The notes under the pieces: model-generated
What the model was told of the DNA's origin: nothing
Databases searched by the model: none
The model's input: the letters and a program-made list of their open reading frames with translations, nothing else
Source of the DNA: Clostridia bacterium
GTDB lineage: Bacteria > Bacillota > Clostridia > Oscillospirales > QAKW01
Direction: 5' to 3'
Length of the DNA: 38,065 bases
Assembly: GCA_017560905.1 (NCBI GenBank)
Contig: JAFZEA010000026.1
Span: 1 to 38,065 of the forward strand
Shown here: positions 1-7,152 of the stretch, piece after piece
Layout: every line of letters begins with the position of its first letter
Numbering within the stretch: position 1 is the first letter of the stretch
Made by a program: the position numbers and the translations under genes

Positions 1-190
1 CGGCGTACGTGGGTACGGTAGGAGATTTGTTGGCGGAAAACAGAGAAAAGCCTTGCAGTGCAAGGCTTCCAAAAATGAAACTTTCGTTATGAATGGATTT
101 TAGAAAGAAGCACAGTTGTGTGCTTGGTACAAATGGTTTTTCTTTTGTTTTGTCATTTCTCTGTGGTGAAACGATTTTTTTGACAGTCCG
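1..190 (+). repeat. Dispersed intergenic repeat, copy 1 (5' end outside window)
   Basis: This stretch has no gene and matches two other places in the window (5838-6070 reversed, and 18816-19083). Shared blocks are CGGCGTACGTGGGTACGG at the start, GGCGGAAAACAG near 32, a hairpin at 48-68 (AAGCCTTGC, loop AGT, GCAAGGCTT), and CTGTGGTGAAACGA with a T-run and GACAG at the right end. The right end abuts a terminator at 192-226. About 55 bases of the left end, judged from the other copies, lie before the window. It looks like a non-autonomous mobile or structured element with no coding capacity. Confidence 0.8.
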
Positions 191-191
191 A

Positions 192-226
192 AAAAATGTG
201 GTTGTCCAACGGACAACCGCATTTTT
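192..226 (-). terminator. Rho-independent terminator of the TRIC gene
   Basis: Arms AAAAATGTGGTTGTCC (192-207) and GGACAACCGCATTTTT (211-226) form a 16-bp stem with one T-G pair and loop AAC. It has A and T runs on both sides and could act on both strands. It overlaps the stop codon of the minus-strand membrane protein gene and abuts the right end of repeat copy 1. Confidence 0.85.
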
Positions 227-842
227 AGTCACTTGATTTTGGTAGATTGAGGTGAAAGAGCATCGACATTGTACGGATCACGATGATCACGGCGGCACCG
301 ATGAGCAGGGACGGCATAAAGCCCATCCATTTGTTGCACAGCCATATCACCAATACGCCGACCAGTGAAGCGGTGGCATAGATATGCTTGCGGAAGATGT
401 GGGGGATGGTGCCGGTAAATACATCTCTGAGTACGCCGCCGCCCACACCGGTGATGATGCCCACGAACAGCCAGATGGTCAGACGGTTATAGCCCAGCAC
501 GTAAGCGCCCTCAACACCCACTGCGGTAAATACGGCCAGACCGATGCTGTCTGCCGCATACAGAATCTTTTCACCTTCCTTGGTGTGCGGGGTGTGGGGT
601 GCTAACCAAAATACCAGTAAGGATACCACCAGTGCCACCATGGCATAGACGGGATTCTGAAACACCATGGGAGGGGTTTGCCCGATGACGATGTCACGAA
701 TGACACCGCCGCCCACGGCGGTGACCAGCCCCAGCACACAAACACCGAACAGATCCATTTTGTGATGCAGCGCTTTTATAGCGCCGCTGATGGCAAAGGC
801 TACACTGCCAATCAGTTCCATAATGAAAATATAGGTTTGCAT
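225..842 (-). CDS. TRIC/UPF0126-family membrane protein
   Basis: A 205-residue integral membrane protein with about seven hydrophobic segments and an internal duplication. The glycine-rich motifs GGGVIRD (residues 44-50) and GGGVLRD (134-140) mark the two halves. This pattern is typical of the bacterial TRIC cation channel family (formerly UPF0126, YicG/YadS type), whose eukaryotic relatives are potassium-permeable channels. The physiological role in bacteria is not settled. I start it at 842, not at the upstream ATG at 872, because AGAGGTGA stands 6-7 bases before this ATG, and the upstream extension (MPTPKRGEQD) is polar and unlike the family. A terminator overlaps its stop. Confidence 0.85.
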   Translation of the reverse strand: MQTYIFIMELIGSVAFAISGAIKALHHKMDLFGVCVLGLVTAVGGGVIRDIVIGQTPPMVFQNPVYAMVALVVSLLVFWLAPHTPHTKEGEKILYAADSIGLAVFTAVGVEGAYVLGYNRLTIWLFVGIITGVGGGVLRDVFTGTIPHIFRKHIYATASLVGVLVIWLCNKWMGFMPSLLIGAAVIIVIRTMSMLFHLNLPKSSD

Positions 843-908
843 ATCTTGTTCACCTCTTTTTGGGGTAGGCAAAATTGTTTGCAGGGAATAAAGGTGTGTT
901 TAAAATAG

Positions 909-937
909 AAAAATACCATATTGGATATGGCATTTTT
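909..937 (-). terminator. Terminator downstream of the small unknown gene
   Basis: CCATAT (916-921) and ATATGG (925-930) form a short stem flanked by an A-run and a T-run. It sits just past the stop codon at 947 of the minus-strand gene and before the TRIC gene. Confidence 0.6.
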
Positions 938-946
938 CTTTTCTCT

Positions 947-1243
947 TTATTTTGCTTTGTTGGCTCTCTCCAGCCATACCTGACCCAGGTCAAAGGCTTC
1001 GTAAAGGCTGCTCTTCTCTTTTTTCTTAAGAGAACGCTCGTTGGGGAGAAGAGTTTCGTCAGTGAGCAACAGCTCAACGCTTACGCGGGTGGGAAGCTCC
1101 TCGGCACTGCCGTCGGTCTCCAGAATGGTGATGAAAATAATATGTTTTTCAGTGGGATTGCCGTAGTAAATAAAATTCTTACAACGCACAAAGGGCAGAC
1201 CCTTGTAGGTGAAAAAATCAGATTTATTTTTTGCGGTCGCCAT
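947..1243 (-). CDS. Conserved-looking small protein of unknown function
   Basis: A 98-residue protein starting MATAKNKSDF. I do not recognise a family. It has no signal peptide or membrane segment. It has a mixed beta-strand-rich first half (KGLPFVRCKNFIYYG, then HIIFITILET) and a lysine-rich patch ERSLKKKEKSS followed by a likely amphipathic helix. The start at 1243 is preferred over the one at 1291 because AAGGAG stands 8 bases upstream; the upstream extension would overlap the promoter. It has its own sigma-A-type promoter back-to-back with the glycosyltransferase operon promoter, and its own terminator, so it is probably a single-gene unit. Confidence 0.7.
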   Translation of the reverse strand: MATAKNKSDFFTYKGLPFVRCKNFIYYGNPTEKHIIFITILETDGSAEELPTRVSVELLLTDETLLPNERSLKKKEKSSLYEAFDLGQVWLERANKAK

Positions 1244-1279
1244 ATAATCAACTCCTTCAAAGTATTGTTTCGCTTGTAT

Positions 1280-1308
1280 AGTATAACACACATTTATTTT
1301 TTTGTAAA
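1280..1308 (-). promoter_or_regulatory. Sigma-A-type promoter of the small unknown gene
   Basis: On the minus strand TTTACA (1303-1308) and TATACT (1280-1285) are separated by 17 bases. It is divergent from the promoter at 1315-1342 with only 6 bases between the -35 boxes. Confidence 0.7.
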
Positions 1309-1314
1309 GAGTTA

Positions 1315-1342
1315 TTGAATTTATTGGTAAAAGTGATATAAT
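1315..1342 (+). promoter_or_regulatory. Sigma-A-type promoter of the tagA-thyX operon
   Basis: TTGAAT (1315-1320) and a perfect TATAAT (1337-1342) with a 16-base spacer. Transcription would start near 1349, giving a very short leader before the first gene. Confidence 0.75.
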
Positions 1343-1376
1343 AGAAGTATTAAATTGGGAAAGTGTGGTTGGCGCT

Positions 1377-2108
1377 ATGACAGTTGACGTAGTTGGTGTT
1401 CCGATTCAAAATGTAACTATGGAGGAAGCGGTAAGTGATTGCAGCGCTTTTCTCGACAGTAAGGACAGGCGTATCGTGGTTACGCCCAATGCGGAGATAT
1501 TACAGCTTTGTGTAGAGGATGCCGCGGTCAAAGATATCATTTGTCAGGCGGACTACATTGTGCCGGACGGTATCGGCGTGGTACACGGTGCGAAGATCCT
1601 CGGTACACCCGTAAAGCAAAAAGTGGCAGGTTGCGATCTTGCGTGGAACTTGCTTGGCGAAGCGGAAAAGAAGGGTAAAAGAGTCTTTTTGCTGGGCGCC
1701 AAGCCCGGTGTGGCTGACACGGCCGCCCAAAAGATGAAAGAGCAGTATCCCGATCTTATTATTGCCGGAGTGCAGGACGGATATTTTAAACAAGATGCTC
1801 CGGTCATTGAGACCATCAATGCGGCGCAGACCGATCTGCTGTTTGTCTGTCTGGGTGTACCCAAGCAAGAGCAGTGGATGGTCGCTCACAGACAAGAGCT
1901 GAACGTTTCATTGATGATGGGACTGGGCGGCAGTCTGGATGTGTTTGCCGGTACGGTAAAGCGGGCGCCCAAGATTTTCATTAAGTTGGGTCTTGAATGG
2001 TTGTACCGTCTGATAAAAGAACCCTGGAGATTTAAGCGTATGATGAAATTGCCTGTCTTTTTTGTCAGCGTATTCAAATATAAAAAACAAAGGAGAAAAG
2101 CAAAATGA
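1377..2108 (+). CDS. WecB/TagA/CpsF family glycosyltransferase
   Basis: About 243 residues of the WecB/TagA/CpsF (GT26) family, which transfers an amino sugar such as ManNAc to a lipid-linked precursor in teichoic acid or surface polysaccharide synthesis. Visible hallmarks are TPNAEIL (T39 region) near the N-terminus, DYIVPDGIGVV, the KRVFLLGAKPGVA nucleotide-binding stretch, the conserved LLFVCLGVPKQEQWM block, and GLGGSLDVFAGTVKRAPKIF followed by GLEWLYRLIKEPWR. A GTG at 1365 is also possible; the ATG at 1377 begins directly with the conserved MTVDVVGVPI. No other wall-polymer genes are close by. It overlaps thyX by 4 bases and heads the operon. Confidence 0.88.
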   Translation: MTVDVVGVPIQNVTMEEAVSDCSAFLDSKDRRIVVTPNAEILQLCVEDAAVKDIICQADYIVPDGIGVVHGAKILGTPVKQKVAGCDLAWNLLGEAEKKGKRVFLLGAKPGVADTAAQKMKEQYPDLIIAGVQDGYFKQDAPVIETINAAQTDLLFVCLGVPKQEQWMVAHRQELNVSLMMGLGGSLDVFAGTVKRAPKIFIKLGLEWLYRLIKEPWRFKRMMKLPVFFVSVFKYKKQRRKAK

Positions 2109-2836
2109 AGGTAACTCTGTTGACTTGTACTCCCAATGCAGAACAAATGGTGGCGGCCGCCGCCAAGCTGTGCTATGCCAGCGCGGATATTGATACAGTG
2201 ATGGAGGGCCTGACCCCAGAAAAGACGGAAAAGTTTCTGGATATGCTTAGCTCACTGGGGCACGAAAGCCCGATAGAACATATTACTTTTAGCTTTGGCA
2301 TTGAGGGGGTCAGCCGCGCATTGCTGGCGCAGATCACCCGTCACCGCATTGCTTCTTTCAGCGTGCAGAGCCAGAGATATGTTAAGGAAAGTACGTTCAA
2401 ATTTGTCACTCCTCCCGCTATTGCTGAGGATGCTGAGGCACTGGCACTGTATGAAAAAACAATGGCCGAGATTTTTGCTTCTTATCAGAATCTTGCCGCC
2501 ACTCTGGAGGAAAAATATTCTGCCTCCATGCCGCCTAAGGCGGCGGAGAAGAAGGCGATTGAGGATGCTCGTTTCGTGCTTCCCAATGCCTGCGCCACCA
2601 AAATGATTATGACGATGAATGCCAGAAGTTTGCTGAACTTTTTCCGTCTGCGTTGCTGTAACCGTGCGCAGTGGGAGATCAGAGATCTGGCCACACAGAT
2701 GTGTGCACTTGTCAAAAAGCAGGCGCCGACCATCTTCCGCTATGCAGGACCGCCCTGCGTTAAAGGTGGCTGTCCTGAAGGTAAGATGACCTGCGGCTCT
2801 GCAAGTGAAATGAAACAAAAGTTTTTGGGAGAATAA
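2105..2836 (+). CDS. thyX: Flavin-dependent thymidylate synthase ThyX
   Basis: A 243-residue ThyX, which makes dTMP from dUMP using methylenetetrahydrofolate, FAD and NADPH. The ThyX signature RHRxxSxxxxSxR is intact at residues 79-91 (RHRIASFSVQSQR). The earlier SPIEHITFSF block and the C-terminal MNARSLLNFFRLR followed by AQWEIRDLA, which build the flavin and substrate sites, are also present. It starts inside the stop of the glycosyltransferase gene (ATGA overlap) with GGAG upstream. The next gene is a dTMP kinase, so two successive steps of dTTP synthesis are coupled. ThyX instead of ThyA is common in anaerobes. Confidence 0.97.
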   Translation: MKVTLLTCTPNAEQMVAAAAKLCYASADIDTVMEGLTPEKTEKFLDMLSSLGHESPIEHITFSFGIEGVSRALLAQITRHRIASFSVQSQRYVKESTFKFVTPPAIAEDAEALALYEKTMAEIFASYQNLAATLEEKYSASMPPKAAEKKAIEDARFVLPNACATKMIMTMNARSLLNFFRLRCCNRAQWEIRDLATQMCALVKKQAPTIFRYAGPPCVKGGCPEGKMTCGSASEMKQKFLGE

Positions 2837-2837
2837 G

Positions 2838-3503
2838 ATGGGTAAACTGATCGTATTGGAGGGTCTGGACGGTAGCGGAAAGGGAACTCACGCAGGGATA
2901 CTGACCCGCCGCCTCAAGGCTATGAACCTCCCTGTCAAAAAGATTACGTTTCCTGATTACAAGGAACGTTCCAGCGAGCTTGTCAAAATGTATCTGAGCG
3001 GTGAATTCGGCAAAAAGCCGGAGGATGTGGGAGCCTATGCCGCTTCTGCGTTTTATGCGGTAGACCGCTACGCCAGTTTCAAAAAATATTGGAAGACCTT
3101 TTATGACGAGGGCGGCATTGTGATTGCCGATCGCTACACCACCAGTAACGCCACCCACCAGATGGGCAAACTGCCCGAAGAGCAGTGGGATGCCTTTCTG
3201 GCGTGGTTGACGGATTTTGAATACAATAAGTTGGGACTGCCAAGCCCTGATATTACGCTGTATCTGGATATGGATCCCGATATTTCTCAACGTCTGATGG
3301 CACAGCGCTATCACGGAGACGAGAGGAAAAAGGATATTCACGAAAAGGATCTGTCCTATCTTCGCTTTTGCCGCCGCAGTGCGCTGTATGCGGGGAAAAA
3401 ATGGGGTTGGAAAACGGTGCAGCTTTGCGATGATGAGCGTGCGTTCAGTATCGAGGAAAATGCACAACGAATTTTTGACATCGTATCAAAAGAGGTTTTG
3501 TAA
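2838..3503 (+). CDS. tmk: Thymidylate (dTMP) kinase
   Basis: A 221-residue P-loop kinase that phosphorylates dTMP to dTDP. The P-loop is GLDGSGKGT at residues 9-17. The DRY motif is in IADRYTTSNATHQ (about 98-100), and TLYLDMDPDIS is the usual strand and loop before the lid. The lid segment is long and basic (RYHGDERKKDIHEKD). The start follows the thyX stop by one base, with GGGAG upstream. It is a little divergent from the best-known Tmk enzymes, so a broader deoxynucleotide-kinase role cannot be excluded, but the neighbouring thyX makes dTMP the natural substrate. Confidence 0.92.
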   Translation: MGKLIVLEGLDGSGKGTHAGILTRRLKAMNLPVKKITFPDYKERSSELVKMYLSGEFGKKPEDVGAYAASAFYAVDRYASFKKYWKTFYDEGGIVIADRYTTSNATHQMGKLPEEQWDAFLAWLTDFEYNKLGLPSPDITLYLDMDPDISQRLMAQRYHGDERKKDIHEKDLSYLRFCRRSALYAGKKWGWKTVQLCDDERAFSIEENAQRIFDIVSKEVL

Positions 3504-3508
3504 GAAGT

Positions 3509-4372
3509 ATGGATTTTCATAAGGTAACACCTGCTGACGGCGGGTGGATACGTAGTGCGCTCAGAGGCTCGGGCCGCTTTAACTGTGAGGAGAGTCTGGT
3601 CAATCTCTTTACCTGGGGCAATCTCTTCGGTATGGAGGTGGCAGAGCTGGGTGGGTGTCTTATTTGCCGTTTTGAAGGGGGCTATTCCTTGCCTATCGGG
3701 CAAAACCGAGAGGCGGTTATGGATCAGGCGCTGGATTTGTACGGAGAGGGGACATTTACTCTCTTTGGTCTGGAAGCGCAGGACTTTTCTTTTTTGGAAA
3801 GATACTGTCAGCATGTGCGCGCCTCCTATGAGCGTCAGTGGTCGGATTATATTTATTCTTCGGAAAAGCTCCGACTTCTCACAGGCAAAAAGCTGGCGGC
3901 CAAGCGCAATCATATCAACGCTTTTGAGCGGGAGCATCCCGATTGGCACACTGCTGTCATAACAAAGGAAAATATGCCTGCGGTATATCGCTTTCACGAT
4001 ACCTGGTGCGCTGCGCGAGAGATCGATCAGAATCTGGAAGAAGAGCTGGAGGCTGCTCGGCTGATGCTGGATAACTTCTTTGCGCTGGGACTGGAGGGCT
4101 TGATACTCTATGCGGGGGACGATATCGTTGCCTATGCCATGGGTGAGCCCATCACCGATGAAACCTACTGTGTCCACGTAGAAAAAGCGCTCAGTGAGGT
4201 CCGCGGTGCTTACCCGTTGATCAATCGGGAATTTGCCAGAACCTATTGCGAAAACTACAAGTATATCAACCGTGAGGATGATTCGGGTGAGATGGGACTG
4301 CGTAAGGCAAAAATGTCTTATGAACCTATCCGTATCGTCCATAAATACGAAGCAGAAATGGAGAGAAAATAA
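3509..4372 (+). CDS. DUF2156 (phosphatidylglycerol lysyltransferase C-terminal-like) protein
   Basis: A 287-residue soluble protein of the DUF2156 type, an acyltransferase-like (GNAT) fold related to the C-terminal catalytic domain of MprF and to FemX-like enzymes. The diagnostic part is WSDYIYSSEKLRLLTGKKLAAKRNHINAFE (described here over two pieces, near residues 111-140), with the KRNH motif. The C-terminal half has INREFARTYC and EDDSGEMGLRKAKMSY, which match the family's cofactor-binding end. There is no membrane domain, so it is not a full MprF. The acceptor and donor are unknown. It lies 5 bases after tmk and overlaps the DJ-1 gene by one base. Confidence 0.85.
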   Translation: MDFHKVTPADGGWIRSALRGSGRFNCEESLVNLFTWGNLFGMEVAELGGCLICRFEGGYSLPIGQNREAVMDQALDLYGEGTFTLFGLEAQDFSFLERYCQHVRASYERQWSDYIYSSEKLRLLTGKKLAAKRNHINAFEREHPDWHTAVITKENMPAVYRFHDTWCAAREIDQNLEEELEAARLMLDNFFALGLEGLILYAGDDIVAYAMGEPITDETYCVHVEKALSEVRGAYPLINREFARTYCENYKYINREDDSGEMGLRKAKMSYEPIRIVHKYEAEMERK

Positions 4373-4914
4373 TGGTATATATTTTACTGACCGACGGTTT
4401 TGAAGAAGTGGAGGCACTGACGCCCATTGATTTGCTGCGCCGCAGTAACGTGGAAATCAAAACGGTAGGTATCGGCACTCTGCATCCCACAGGCGCCCAC
4501 GGCGTACAGGTCGTGGCGGATATTACCGAAGCTGAGGTGAGCGTTTCGGATATGGAAATGCTCATTTTGCCCGGCGGTTATCCGGGATATGCCAATCTCG
4601 ACAATAGCAAAGCAGTTCACGCTCTCATTGATGCCGCCTTGCAAAAGGATTGCTTTGTAGCGGCCATTTGCGGTGCGCCCACAATACTTGGAAAACGGGG
4701 CGACCTTAACGGCAAGGTTGCTTGCTGTTACCCCGGTATGGAAGCCGACCTTAAGGAGGCGATCGTTTCCGAGGATCCTGTTTGTGTGGACGGTCATATC
4801 ATTACCTCCCGCTCTGCAGGTACGGCTATGGCCTTTGCCTTGACGTTGGTGGATGTTTTGTGCGGCAAAGAGCAGGCAAGTAAAATGAAACAAGCCATCG
4901 TATTGGAGAAATAA
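4372..4914 (+). CDS. DJ-1/PfpI family protein
   Basis: A 180-residue DJ-1 superfamily protein. The nucleophile-elbow cysteine is C100 in AAICGAP, and the partner glutamate is E14 in GFEEVEAL. LILPGGYPGYANL and the late HIITSRSAGTAMAFAL segments are also typical of the YajL/DJ-1 branch. Members act as glyoxalases or repair and chaperone proteins in carbonyl and oxidative stress; which role applies here cannot be read from sequence. It shares one base with the stop of the DUF2156 gene and is followed after 2 bases by the CPBP gene. Confidence 0.93.
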   Translation: MVYILLTDGFEEVEALTPIDLLRRSNVEIKTVGIGTLHPTGAHGVQVVADITEAEVSVSDMEMLILPGGYPGYANLDNSKAVHALIDAALQKDCFVAAICGAPTILGKRGDLNGKVACCYPGMEADLKEAIVSEDPVCVDGHIITSRSAGTAMAFALTLVDVLCGKEQASKMKQAIVLEK

Positions 4915-4916
4915 CG

Positions 4917-5804
4917 ATGGCGAAGATTAGTGATAAAAATCAGGTAGCCCGACTGGCGCTGAGCATACTGCTGTTGCTGTTGGCGCTTAACGTGTTACAG
5001 CGCACAGGCTGGGTGCCGCTGAGCAATCTGAGCATATTGGCGATCTATGCGCTCATTTTCTTTTTGCCGATGCTCATATATATCAAGCGCCGTCATCGCA
5101 AGGGGAGGGAAATGCTTCGCCTGCATGGTTTTAAGTTCAAATATCTGCCCTTTACACTGGTTATCAGTGTTGTCATCAGTCTGGTCTGCGGTGCGCTCAA
5201 TATATTGGGTTATATGCTGGCAGGCAGTTTTGTGGACAGTGCGGCGCAGACTACGGCGATGGTCGACTTTTCTACGCAAAATCCGATGGTACTGTTACTC
5301 ACCATGGTGATCTTGCCCGCTGTGACGGAAGAACTTTTGATGCGCGGTGTGATGCTCAGTGAATACGAGCAATTTGGTACGGTCAGAGCGGTACTGCTTA
5401 CCTCGGTGATCTTTGCACTGTTTCACGCCAATCCCGTACACTTTTTGTCCTTGCTGGTGGCAGGCGTGTGCTACGCACTGTTAACACTGTTGTTTGATTC
5501 GGTATATCCTGCGCTGATCGCTCATTTGATTAATAACGGCGCGGTATTGCTGATATACTACAATCAGAATTTTATGCGCTACATTCTGGAGGATGTTCTG
5601 TTTCTCATTGTGGCCATCGTCATCATTTTCCTGTTGCTGATTCTGGTGCTGAAAATGCTTGAAAAGGTGATCGCTGAGCGAGGCAGCCGCGGCAAGCTCA
5701 AGTATCTGCACCGTCGCACCACACGCTCGCCTTACCGCAGTATTTGTCTGTGGTTGTTTGTGGCAGGCTGTATAGCCAAGGCAGTCATTACTTATTTGAT
5801 ATAG
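4917..5804 (+). CDS. CPBP family intramembrane glutamic endopeptidase
   Basis: A 295-residue polytopic membrane protein with about eight hydrophobic segments. The CPBP (CAAX protease and bacteriocin-processing, Abi) motifs are present: EELLMRG (about residue 138, the EExxxR motif), then FALFHANPVHF and LIAHLINN, which provide the catalytic histidine and asparagine. Family members cleave within membranes in protein processing, bacteriocin self-immunity or stress responses. It is the last gene of the operon and is followed by a strong terminator. There is no bacteriocin gene next to it, so a housekeeping role is the simpler guess. Confidence 0.9.
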   Translation: MAKISDKNQVARLALSILLLLLALNVLQRTGWVPLSNLSILAIYALIFFLPMLIYIKRRHRKGREMLRLHGFKFKYLPFTLVISVVISLVCGALNILGYMLAGSFVDSAAQTTAMVDFSTQNPMVLLLTMVILPAVTEELLMRGVMLSEYEQFGTVRAVLLTSVIFALFHANPVHFLSLLVAGVCYALLTLLFDSVYPALIAHLINNGAVLLIYYNQNFMRYILEDVLFLIVAIVIIFLLLILVLKMLEKVIAERGSRGKLKYLHRRTTRSPYRSICLWLFVAGCIAKAVITYLI

Positions 5805-5805
5805 A

Positions 5806-5837
5806 AAAAGGGTTTGTTCCTCGGAACAAACCCTTTT
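5806..5837. terminator. Terminator hairpin, left duplicate
   Basis: AAAAGGGTTTGTTCC (5806-5820), loop TC, GGAACAAACCCTTTT (5823-5837): a 15-bp stem with T-run that ends the CPBP operon. The same 32 bases recur at 6071-6102 with a single loop change, one copy on each side of repeat copy 2. Confidence 0.92.
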
Positions 5838-6070
5838 GACACTGTCCAAAAAGTCGTTTCACCACAGTGAAAAGAAAATAAAAAAAGAAAACCGGTTTTC
5901 CGAACAAATGTCGCAAGCCAACTTTCTAAATTGATTTTAACAAAAGTCTGTTTTCGTTCCCCTTGCGCCGCAAGGGATTTCACTGTTTTCCGCCGATGGG
6001 CCCTCTACCGTACCCACGTACGCCGACGAGACCGCATCGACGAAATGCAACTTCCTTTTTTGACACGCTG
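5838..6070 (-). repeat. Dispersed intergenic repeat, copy 2 (complete, reversed)
   Basis: Read on the minus strand this is the same element as copies 1 and 3. It begins CAGCGTGTCAAAAAAGG, then has a stem CGTCGA/TCGGCG, CGGCGTACGTGGGTACGG, GGCGGAAAACAG, a hairpin (CCCTTGC and GCAAGGG, window 5960-5976), a less conserved AT-rich middle, and ends CTGTGGTGAAACGACTTT followed by GGACAGTG. The two ends are imperfect inverted repeats around TGTCAAAAAA. It has no open reading frame of its own. It sits between convergent genes and exactly between two copies of the same terminator. Confidence 0.88.
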
Positions 6071-6102
6071 AAAAGGGTTTGTTCCTTGGAACAAACCCTT
6101 TT
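6071..6102. terminator. Terminator hairpin, right duplicate
   Basis: AAAAGGGTTTGTTCC (6071-6085), loop TT, GGAACAAACCCTTTT (6088-6102). It is identical to 5806-5837 apart from one loop base and serves as the terminator of the minus-strand perR-rubrerythrin operon. Confidence 0.92.
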
Positions 6103-6107
6103 GATTT

Positions 6108-6644
6108 TTAGTAATTGATCACTCTGAGTTCGAAGTAAGCCTGCGGATGGGCGCATACGGGGCAACCCTTGGGGGCTTCTGCGGCATCCACAATGTGTCC
6201 GCAGTTGCGGCAGATCCATACAACCTTGCTGTCTTTCTTAAATACCGTGCCGTTTTCAATGTTGGCAACCAGTGCGAGATATCTTTCCTCGTGCTCTTTT
6301 TCAATGGCGGCCACACCGTCAAACAGCTTGGCGATATCGTCAAAGCCTTCTTCTCTGGCTTCTCTGGCCATTCTGGCATACATATCAGTCCATTCTCCGT
6401 TTTCGCCCTCGGCTGCAGCTTTCAGGTTTTGGAGTGTGCTGCCGATGCCGCCTTCCAGCAATTTAAACCAGATCTTGGCGTGTTCCTTTTCGTTATCGGC
6501 AGTGGCCTGGAAAATAGCGGCGATCTGCTCATAACCCTCTTTTTTTGCCTTGGAGGCAAAGTAGGTATATTTGTTTCTTGCCATGCTTTCGCCGGCAAAA
6601 GCTTCCAGCAGATTTTTTTCGGTTTTGCTTCCTCTGAGTTCCAT
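6108..6644 (-). CDS. Rubrerythrin
   Basis: A 178-residue rubrerythrin, a cytoplasmic peroxidase of anaerobes that reduces hydrogen peroxide to water with electrons from rubredoxin-type carriers. Residues 1-135 are the ferritin-like four-helix domain with di-iron ligands in GES (E19), NEKEH (about 51-55) and EKEHE (115-119). Residues 140-178 are the rubredoxin-like domain with C145, C148, C161 and C164 for one iron. It lies 24 bases downstream of perR in the same direction, so it is expected to be induced by peroxide together with its regulator. The length and domain order are standard. Confidence 0.97.
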   Translation of the reverse strand: MELRGSKTEKNLLEAFAGESMARNKYTYFASKAKKEGYEQIAAIFQATADNEKEHAKIWFKLLEGGIGSTLQNLKAAAEGENGEWTDMYARMAREAREEGFDDIAKLFDGVAAIEKEHEERYLALVANIENGTVFKKDSKVVWICRNCGHIVDAAEAPKGCPVCAHPQAYFELRVINY

Positions 6645-6668
6645 AGTGTGTTCTCCTTTAAAAGATAA

Positions 6669-7058
6669 TTAATTTTGTTCCGGGGTCAGGCAATCTTTGC
6701 ACAGACCGATGATCGTCAATACGTGGGATTCAGCAACACATCCCTCGGGGGAGATGTGGTCAAGGCTGTGGGTGTAGGGGATATCTGAGTCAACGATGTT
6801 GTGACATTTCCTGCACAGGAAATGGTAGTGGGGCTTTACGGTGAAATCGTAATGGTCAGGACCCTCCGGCAAATGCAGACGCAGAATCTCACCGTGATCC
6901 GCCAACAGATTCAAGTTGCGGTATACGGTGGCAAAACTGATGTGAGGATATTTGTCGTGAATGTTCTCATAGATTTCCTCGGCGGTGGGATGTGTATAAT
7001 TTTCATTCATCGCCTCCCGTACCAGTTCACGTTGTAAGGTGTTTCTGGTTTGGCTCAT
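6669..7058 (-). CDS. Fur-family peroxide regulator (PerR-like)
   Basis: A 129-residue Fur-family repressor. The winged helix includes HPTAEEIYENI and SFATVYRNLNLL (recognition helix). The structural zinc site is two CxxC pairs, C82/C85 and C120/C123. The regulatory metal site is suggested by D71, H77 and H79 (PHYHF) and the aspartates D90/D92, which fits PerR better than Fur. PerR proteins derepress when a bound iron oxidises these histidines. The ATG at 7058 has AAGGAGGG upstream. The gene controls rubrerythrin downstream, and a palindrome like a Per-box sits at its own promoter, so autoregulation is likely. Confidence 0.9.
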   Translation of the reverse strand: MSQTRNTLQRELVREAMNENYTHPTAEEIYENIHDKYPHISFATVYRNLNLLADHGEILRLHLPEGPDHYDFTVKPHYHFLCRKCHNIVDSDIPYTHSLDHISPEGCVAESHVLTIIGLCKDCLTPEQN

Positions 7059-7097
7059 CTAATAAAATTCCCTCCTTTATTATAACTTTCTAAACAA

Positions 7098-7126
7098 AGT
7101 ATAGCACAGGAGAGAGTGTTTGTCAA
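7098..7126 (-). promoter_or_regulatory. Sigma-A promoter of perR-rubrerythrin
   Basis: On the minus strand a perfect TTGACA (7121-7126) and TATACT (7098-7103) with a 17-base spacer, followed by AAAGGAGGG before the perR start. Confidence 0.85.
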
Positions 7127-7141
7127 TAGTAATTGTTATTA
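7127..7141. promoter_or_regulatory. Per-box-like operator
   Basis: TAGTAATTGTTATTA matches the 7-1-7 Per-box palindrome TTATAATNATTATAA at 11 of 14 defined positions and directly abuts the -35 box of the perR promoter. This position suits a PerR operator, presumably bound by the product of the adjacent gene. Confidence 0.7.
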
Positions 7142-7152
7142 ATTAGCAAATC

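Noticed and set aside
3356-4417. A 353-codon open frame on the minus strand
   Set aside because: It is a shadow of tmk and the DUF2156 gene.
4917-5804. CPBP protease as bacteriocin immunity gene
   Set aside because: It is the last gene of a housekeeping operon with no peptide gene near it; the peptide at 7644 is on the other side of two unrelated units.
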